Source: Candidatus Cloacimonadota bacterium
Lineage (GTDB): Bacteria; Cloacimonadota; Cloacimonadia; Cloacimonadales; TCS61
DNA length: 8,641 bases
Assembly: GCA_023133395.1 (NCBI GenBank)
Contig: JAGLWO010000654.1
Coordinates: 1-8,641 of the forward strand
Direction: 5' to 3'
The notes under the pieces are model-generated. The model worked only from the letters and a program-made list of their open reading frames with translations, was not told the origin of the DNA and made no database searches. The position numbers were made by a program, and so were the translations under genes. Of this stretch, positions 4,856 to 8,641 are shown in pieces. Numbering within the stretch: position 1 is the stretch's first letter; every line of letters starts with the position of its first letter.

Positions 4856-6292
4856 ATGAGTAATGAAATTCGGGTTCGTTTTGCACCCAGTCCAACTGGT
4901 TATCTTCACATGGGAAGCCTGCGGACTGCTCTTTATAACTACCTCTATGCAAAGAAGACTGGAGGAAAATTTATCCTGAGGATCGAAGATACAGACCAAA
5001 CCCGATACATCGAAGGTGCTGTGGAGAATCTTCTGAACACTCTCAAATCAATAGGTCTGGAATATGATGAAGGACCGGAAAAAGGAGGAGATTACGGACC
5101 CTATTTCCAATCTCAACGAACTGAAATATACAGAAAATATTCCAATGAACTGATTGAAAAGGATGCAGCTTATTATTGCTTCTGTACTCCCGATGAACTC
5201 GAAAAGATGCGTAAAGAACAGATAGCTCAAGGTATCGATGCCAGATACGATGGTAGATGCAGAAAACTTTCCAAAGAGGAAATCGAAGAAAATCTGGCAA
5301 AGGGTAAACCTTATGTAATTCGTGAGAATCTTCCTAAAGAAGGTGAAATTGTATTCTATGATATAGTCCGCGATAGAGTAGCAATTAAATGGGAAACTGT
5401 GGATGATCAGGTTCTGATAAAATCCGATGGATTTCCAACTTACCACCTGGCAAATGTTGTTGATGATCATCTTATGAAAATAACCCATATTATCCGCGGT
5501 GAAGAATGGCTTTCCAGTGTTCCCAAGCACTTATTTCTATACAATGCATTCGGTTGGAAACCTCCAAAAATGTGTCATCTCCCACTGCTTCTTAATCCTG
5601 ATAAAAGCAAACTCAGTAAACGTCAGGGGGATGTTGCTGTTGAGGATTTTCTGGCAAAAGGGTATCTTCCGGAAGCTCTTTTGAACTTCGTTGCTCTTCT
5701 TGGCTGGCATTCCAAAAGCGATGAGGAATTATACTCTCTGGAAAAACTTGAACAGGAATTTTCCTTGAAAAGGATAAGTAAATCAGGAGCTGTCTTTGAT
5801 ATTGAAAAACTCAACTGGATGAATGGACACTATTTACGTGAATTGGAGTTAGGATACATTTCCATAAAAGCCAGACCATACTTTATAAAAGCAGGATTTG
5901 AGATCAGAGATGAAGAACAATACCTACAAATCATCGATGTTGCACGAAATCGCATTTCGATTCTTTCTGAGGTAACAGAAATCTCAAAGCCATTTTTCAT
6001 AGAACCAGATTTCAATGAAGAAGATAAAATGCTAATCACCGAAGAAAATTCCCAAAAACTGTATTTTTTCTGGTTTGAGAACTTAAAAGAAATTGAGACA
6101 ATATCTGTTGAAGCAGTTAATAATCTTTTACAGCGTTCAACAGAAGAATTAGGAATAAAAGGCAAGGATCTCTATTTCCCCTTGCGCCTTGCTCTTTTTG
6201 GCAGTGTGCATGGTCCTGAATTTCCTGCAATTATAAATATCCTGGGAAAAGATGAAACTCTGAAAAGATTAAACAATGTAATAAAACAGTAG
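4856..6292 (+). CDS. gltX: Glutamyl-tRNA synthetase (GluRS)
   Basis: This cytoplasmic class I synthetase attaches glutamate to tRNA-Glu using ATP. It is 478 aa, the usual bacterial length. The N-terminal Rossmann catalytic domain has RFAPSPTGYLHMGSLRTAL, with the HIGH-class motif as HMGS at 18-21. LRIEDTDQTR follows at 41-50. The KMSKS-class loop is KLSKR at 252-256. The insert between the halves has Cys108, Cys110 and Cys135 spaced CxCx24C as in zinc-binding GluRS, but the fourth ligand (His in E. coli) is Lys137. The C-terminal half is the helical anticodon-binding region, with the usual LGWHSKSDEELYS stretch near residue 282. AGGAG (4846-4850) lies 5 nt before ATG 4856. It heads a plus-strand cluster and is followed after 8 nt by the GNAT gene. 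A separate glnS at the right edge suggests that this enzyme need not mischarge tRNA-Gln. Confidence 0.96.
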   Translation: MSNEIRVRFAPSPTGYLHMGSLRTALYNYLYAKKTGGKFILRIEDTDQTRYIEGAVENLLNTLKSIGLEYDEGPEKGGDYGPYFQSQRTEIYRKYSNELIEKDAAYYCFCTPDELEKMRKEQIAQGIDARYDGRCRKLSKEEIEENLAKGKPYVIRENLPKEGEIVFYDIVRDRVAIKWETVDDQVLIKSDGFPTYHLANVVDDHLMKITHIIRGEEWLSSVPKHLFLYNAFGWKPPKMCHLPLLLNPDKSKLSKRQGDVAVEDFLAKGYLPEALLNFVALLGWHSKSDEELYSLEKLEQEFSLKRISKSGAVFDIEKLNWMNGHYLRELELGYISIKARPYFIKAGFEIRDEEQYLQIIDVARNRISILSEVTEISKPFFIEPDFNEEDKMLITEENSQKLYFFWFENLKEIETISVEAVNNLLQRSTEELGIKGKDLYFPLRLALFGSVHGPEFPAIINILGKDETLKRLNNVIKQ

Positions 6293-6300
6293 GATTTGAT

Positions 6301-6870
6301 ATGAGATATTTTAAGAAATTGATAGGTGAGAAATGTTACTTATCTCCCATCAGAATTGAGGATGCTGAGCAGTATTGTGAGTGGATAAACGATATGGGAG
6401 TTGCTAAGTTTATGGTTTTTTCTACCCAACAAATTGGAATAACTAAAGAAAAAGCGATACTGGAAGACATGATAAAAAGAGGTGCTCAGATCTTTGCTAT
6501 CATCGATAAAGAAAAAGACGAACTCATCGGAAACTGTAGTTTATTTGACATCGACCATCTTCACCGAAAAGCGGAATTAGGTATATTCATTGGAGATAAA
6601 AACTACTGGGGGAAAGGATACGGAACCGAAGCAACCAAACTAATTCTCGATTACGGTTTTAACATCTTAAATCTGAATAACATCATGTTGACTGTTTATA
6701 TTTATAATAAACGTGCAATACATTCTTATGAAAAATGTGGTTTCAAAGTCATAGGTAGTCGAAGGAAAGTTAAAATCATCGGTGGGAAAAAATATGACGA
6801 AATTTATATGGACATTTTAGCAAGTGAATTTGATAGTATTTATATCAAGAAAATTATGAAAGAAGAGTAG
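6301..6870 (+). CDS. GNAT-family N-acetyltransferase (RimJ/RimL-like)
   Basis: This is a 189-aa single-domain acetyltransferase predicted to move an acetyl group from acetyl-CoA to an amine. It opens with LIGEKCYLSPIRIEDAEQY, the typical start of the RimJ/RimL-like (Acetyltransf_3) group. Motif A, the acetyl-CoA pyrophosphate loop, is YWGKGYGTEAT at about 102-112. Motif B is NKRAIHSYEKCGF at 136-148, where Tyr143 is at the usual general-acid position. The substrate cannot be read from the sequence: ribosomal protein, other protein, antibiotic or small amine are all possible. It starts 8 nt after gltX, with AGGA (6291-6294) overlapping the gltX stop codon, so the two are translated from one message. 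The last 20 residues are a lysine-rich tail. Confidence 0.88.
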   Translation: MRYFKKLIGEKCYLSPIRIEDAEQYCEWINDMGVAKFMVFSTQQIGITKEKAILEDMIKRGAQIFAIIDKEKDELIGNCSLFDIDHLHRKAELGIFIGDKNYWGKGYGTEATKLILDYGFNILNLNNIMLTVYIYNKRAIHSYEKCGFKVIGSRRKVKIIGGKKYDEIYMDILASEFDSIYIKKIMKEE

Positions 6871-6984
6871 TTGCGAGTTGCGAGGTGCAGATACGATCTT
6901 TTCATAATCTGTGTTTATCCGTGAAAATCCGCTTGCCAAGCCATAGTCTTGACGACGGCTGGTGAGCAATTAAGAGAGTGAAAT
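6871..6984. repeat. Repeat-packed spacer between the GNAT gene and holB
   Basis: Three kinds of repeat fill the 114-nt gap. First is an exact tandem pair of TTGCGAG (6871-6877, 6878-6884), directly after the stop codon. Second is a 10-nt-periodic degenerate triplet: AATCTGTGTT, TATCCGTGAA and AATCCGCTTG (6906-6935). It matches the ATCCGTG-type intergenic repeat familiar from many bacterial genomes. Third is an imperfect palindrome at 6931-6967 whose core pairs AGCCATAGTC (6939-6948) with GACGACGGCT (6951-6960), with two mismatches. The palindrome ends 17 nt before the holB start. The patterns are direct observations; dispersal elsewhere in the genome is inferred. Confidence 0.5.
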
Positions 6985-8106
6985 ATGTTTAGAGAAATAC
7001 TGGGACAGGATAAAGCAATCGAGATTTTAAAAAGAGCTATTGAACTGGATAAGATTGCCAATAGTTACCTATTCTTTGGTCCGGAAGGAGTAGGAAAATT
7101 TACCACAGCATTATACTTTGGGATGGCTCTCAATTGTCATGCAACGCTGGATAAGAGACCCTGTGGTGCGTGTGCATCCTGCAAGAAATTCCTCACTTTC
7201 AGTCACCCGGATTTTTTATTTATTTTTCCATTTCCCAAAGACCCGAACAAACCGGATATTTCCATTGATAGAGAAATAAAATCTGAAAAGATTTTGGAAG
7301 AATATAAAGCTTATATTGATAATAAAATTGAAACACCCTGGAAAGAGTTCTTTTTCCCAAAAAATGTAGGTATCCGTATTGCCAGTATCAGAATGCTTGA
7401 GCATAGAATACAGCTTAGCCCAAATGAGGGAAATTATAAGATATGTATCATCGAAAATGCGGAGGAAATGACAACTCAAGCTGCAAATGCATTCTTAAAA
7501 ACTCTGGAAGAACCACCGGAAGACACCATAATAATTCTTACAACATCAAAACCAAGTTCACTCTTACCAACCATAGTTTCCCGATGTCAGAAAATTAATT
7601 TTTTCCCTGTTCCACGCGAATTAATCGAAAAGAAACTGGAAGAAAACAAATCTTTGGAAAACATTGAAGCCAAGATGTATGCTCGTATTGCAAACGGAAA
7701 CATGGAAAAAGGACTACGTTTGGTTGAAGAAGGCAGGATAGAATCACGTGAACAAACAGTTGAATTTCTCAGAATATTAATTACACGAAACGATCTTCAA
7801 TTTCTGGAGTTTGTAAATCACTACAGAACCTCTAAAACTCAAAGTAAACTGGCAGAAATAATTACTCATCTTATCATCTGGATTAGTGATATATCATATT
7901 TTCAGAACTATCCAACTGAAATAATCAATCTGGATAAAACCGATATGCTGGAAACCTTATATCAAAGCAACACAAACGTTGATGAATATGCTTCGGATTT
8001 AATAAATTTCCTTGAAGAGATGCTTTTAAAACTTGAGGGTCATGTAAACCCACAATTAATTTTAATCGTAATTTACAACAAATTATCAAAAACATTCTTC
8101 ACCTGA
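6985..8106 (+). CDS. holB: DNA polymerase III delta' subunit (clamp loader)
   Basis: This is a 373-aa AAA+ protein of the clamp-loader family, which opens the sliding clamp and loads it on DNA. The N-terminus FREILGQDKAIEILKRAIE and the P-loop GPEGVGKFT (32-40) are typical. Phe39 takes the place of the Ser/Thr that normally follows the P-loop lysine, so ATP binding may be weak. Cys51, Cys60, Cys63 and Cys66 form the usual zinc module. The Walker B region reads IIENAE (155-160) rather than DEAD, as expected of the non-hydrolysing delta' subunit. ANAFLKTLEEPPEDT and the SRC arginine finger (199-201) follow. There is no tau-like extension, so delta' is preferred over gamma/tau (dnaX). Residues about 85-120 form an insert of mostly charged sequence. 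The Shine-Dalgarno is weak (GAGAG, 6974-6978). glnS follows after 11 nt. Confidence 0.9.
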   Translation: MFREILGQDKAIEILKRAIELDKIANSYLFFGPEGVGKFTTALYFGMALNCHATLDKRPCGACASCKKFLTFSHPDFLFIFPFPKDPNKPDISIDREIKSEKILEEYKAYIDNKIETPWKEFFFPKNVGIRIASIRMLEHRIQLSPNEGNYKICIIENAEEMTTQAANAFLKTLEEPPEDTIIILTTSKPSSLLPTIVSRCQKINFFPVPRELIEKKLEENKSLENIEAKMYARIANGNMEKGLRLVEEGRIESREQTVEFLRILITRNDLQFLEFVNHYRTSKTQSKLAEIITHLIIWISDISYFQNYPTEIINLDKTDMLETLYQSNTNVDEYASDLINFLEEMLLKLEGHVNPQLILIVIYNKLSKTFFT

Positions 8107-8117
8107 TTGGAGAAAAA

Positions 8118-8641
8118 ATGGAAAATGAAAATAAAACTAACTTTATACGTGATATAATTGAAAATGATTTGAGAACAAATAAGAATAATGGCATTGTTCA
8201 TACCCGCTTCCCGCCAGAACCAAATGGATGCCTTCATATTGGTCACGCCAAAGCTTTTTGCCTGAATTTTGGAATTGCTGAAGATTATAACGGACTTTGT
8301 AACTTACGTTTTGATGATACAAATCCAATCAAAGAAGAAGAGGAATATGTTGAATCTATCAAAGAAGATATCCGCTGGGTTGGATTCGATTGGGAAGATC
8401 GTCTTTATTTTGCCTCAGATTACTTTAATAAACTTTATGAATTTGCACTCAAATTAATAAAAGATGGAAAAGCTTATGTTTGCCATTTGAGTCCAGATGA
8501 AATCCGGGAATATAGAGGAACTCTCACAGAACCGGGGAAGAACAGTCCTTATCGTGATAGAAGCATTGAAGAAAATCTGGAATTATTTGAAAAAATGAAA
8601 AATGGAGAATTCAAAAACGGAGAATGTGTTCTTCGGGCAAA
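8118..8641 (+). CDS. glnS: Glutaminyl-tRNA synthetase (GlnRS), N-terminal part (3' end outside window)
   Basis: This is the first 174 codons of a class I synthetase that charges tRNA-Gln with glutamine. The HIGH region reads TRFPPEPNGCLHIGHAKA, with PEPNG at 33-37 and HIGH at 40-43. PEPNG is characteristic of GlnRS and separates it from the PSPTG of GluRS. The stretch LRFDDTNPIKEEEEYVESI and the WVGFDW segment also fit GlnRS. The rest, including the KMSKS loop and anticodon-binding barrels, lies beyond the edge. ATG 8118 is supported by GGAG (8109-8112) 5 nt upstream. It lies 11 nt after holB and is presumably cotranscribed with it. Many bacteria lack GlnRS and use the amidotransferase route instead, so its presence is informative about the lineage. 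Confidence 0.96.
   Translation, partial: MENENKTNFIRDIIENDLRTNKNNGIVHTRFPPEPNGCLHIGHAKAFCLNFGIAEDYNGLCNLRFDDTNPIKEEEEYVESIKEDIRWVGFDWEDRLYFASDYFNKLYEFALKLIKDGKAYVCHLSPDEIREYRGTLTEPGKNSPYRDRSIEENLELFEKMKNGEFKNGECVLRA

Noticed and set aside
5048..5530. 160-codon minus-strand open frame inside gltX
   Set aside because: This is a shadow of gltX, whose motifs and length are unambiguous.

Overview
The window is AT-rich bacterial chromosome. It carries two lipoprotein-type signal peptides, Shine-Dalgarno sites of the GGAGG type, and a housekeeping cluster with both glutamyl- and glutaminyl-tRNA synthetase. A low-GC, Gram-negative-type bacterium is the simplest reading. The style of the intergenic repeats and the DUF2344 protein at the left edge would suit a Cloacimonadota-like or other FCB-group lineage. 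That placement is an inference from general appearance, not from a marker gene.

Layout. (1) Positions 1-697 hold the 3' end of a radical-SAM-associated DUF2344 gene, followed by about 420 nt of non-coding DNA with a pair of REP/IS200-like hairpins. (2) Positions 1120-3550 look like an accessory island. It holds a stand-alone class III nucleotidyl cyclase, a small DUF4468-like lipoprotein and a large PIN-domain protein. The cyclase and the PIN gene each end in the same GTATAA and run straight into related, structured repeats (1861-1991 and 3376-3548). (3) A perfect 11-bp hairpin at 3597-3621 separates the island from a minus-strand Met-rich lipoprotein gene (3639-4448). (4) The 407-nt divergent spacer 4449-4855 holds a minus-strand promoter, three successive inverted repeats and the gltX leader. 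(5) From 4856 to the right edge runs a plus-strand cluster: gltX, a GNAT acetyltransferase, a DNA polymerase III delta' subunit gene (holB) and glnS (cut by the edge). Spacings are 8, 114 and 11 nt.

How the genes work together. The right-hand cluster is ordinary information processing: charging of tRNA-Glu and tRNA-Gln, clamp loading, and an acetyltransferase of unknown target. The left-hand island holds genes with no obvious metabolic link to one another. Its most unusual feature is the pair of diverged post-stop repeats, which keep hairpins at matching places. They suggest a cassette-like or mobile intergenic element, although they do not match a canonical integron attC site and no integrase is visible. 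The cyclase and the PIN nuclease could be signalling or defence components, but no system could be demonstrated from the sequence alone.
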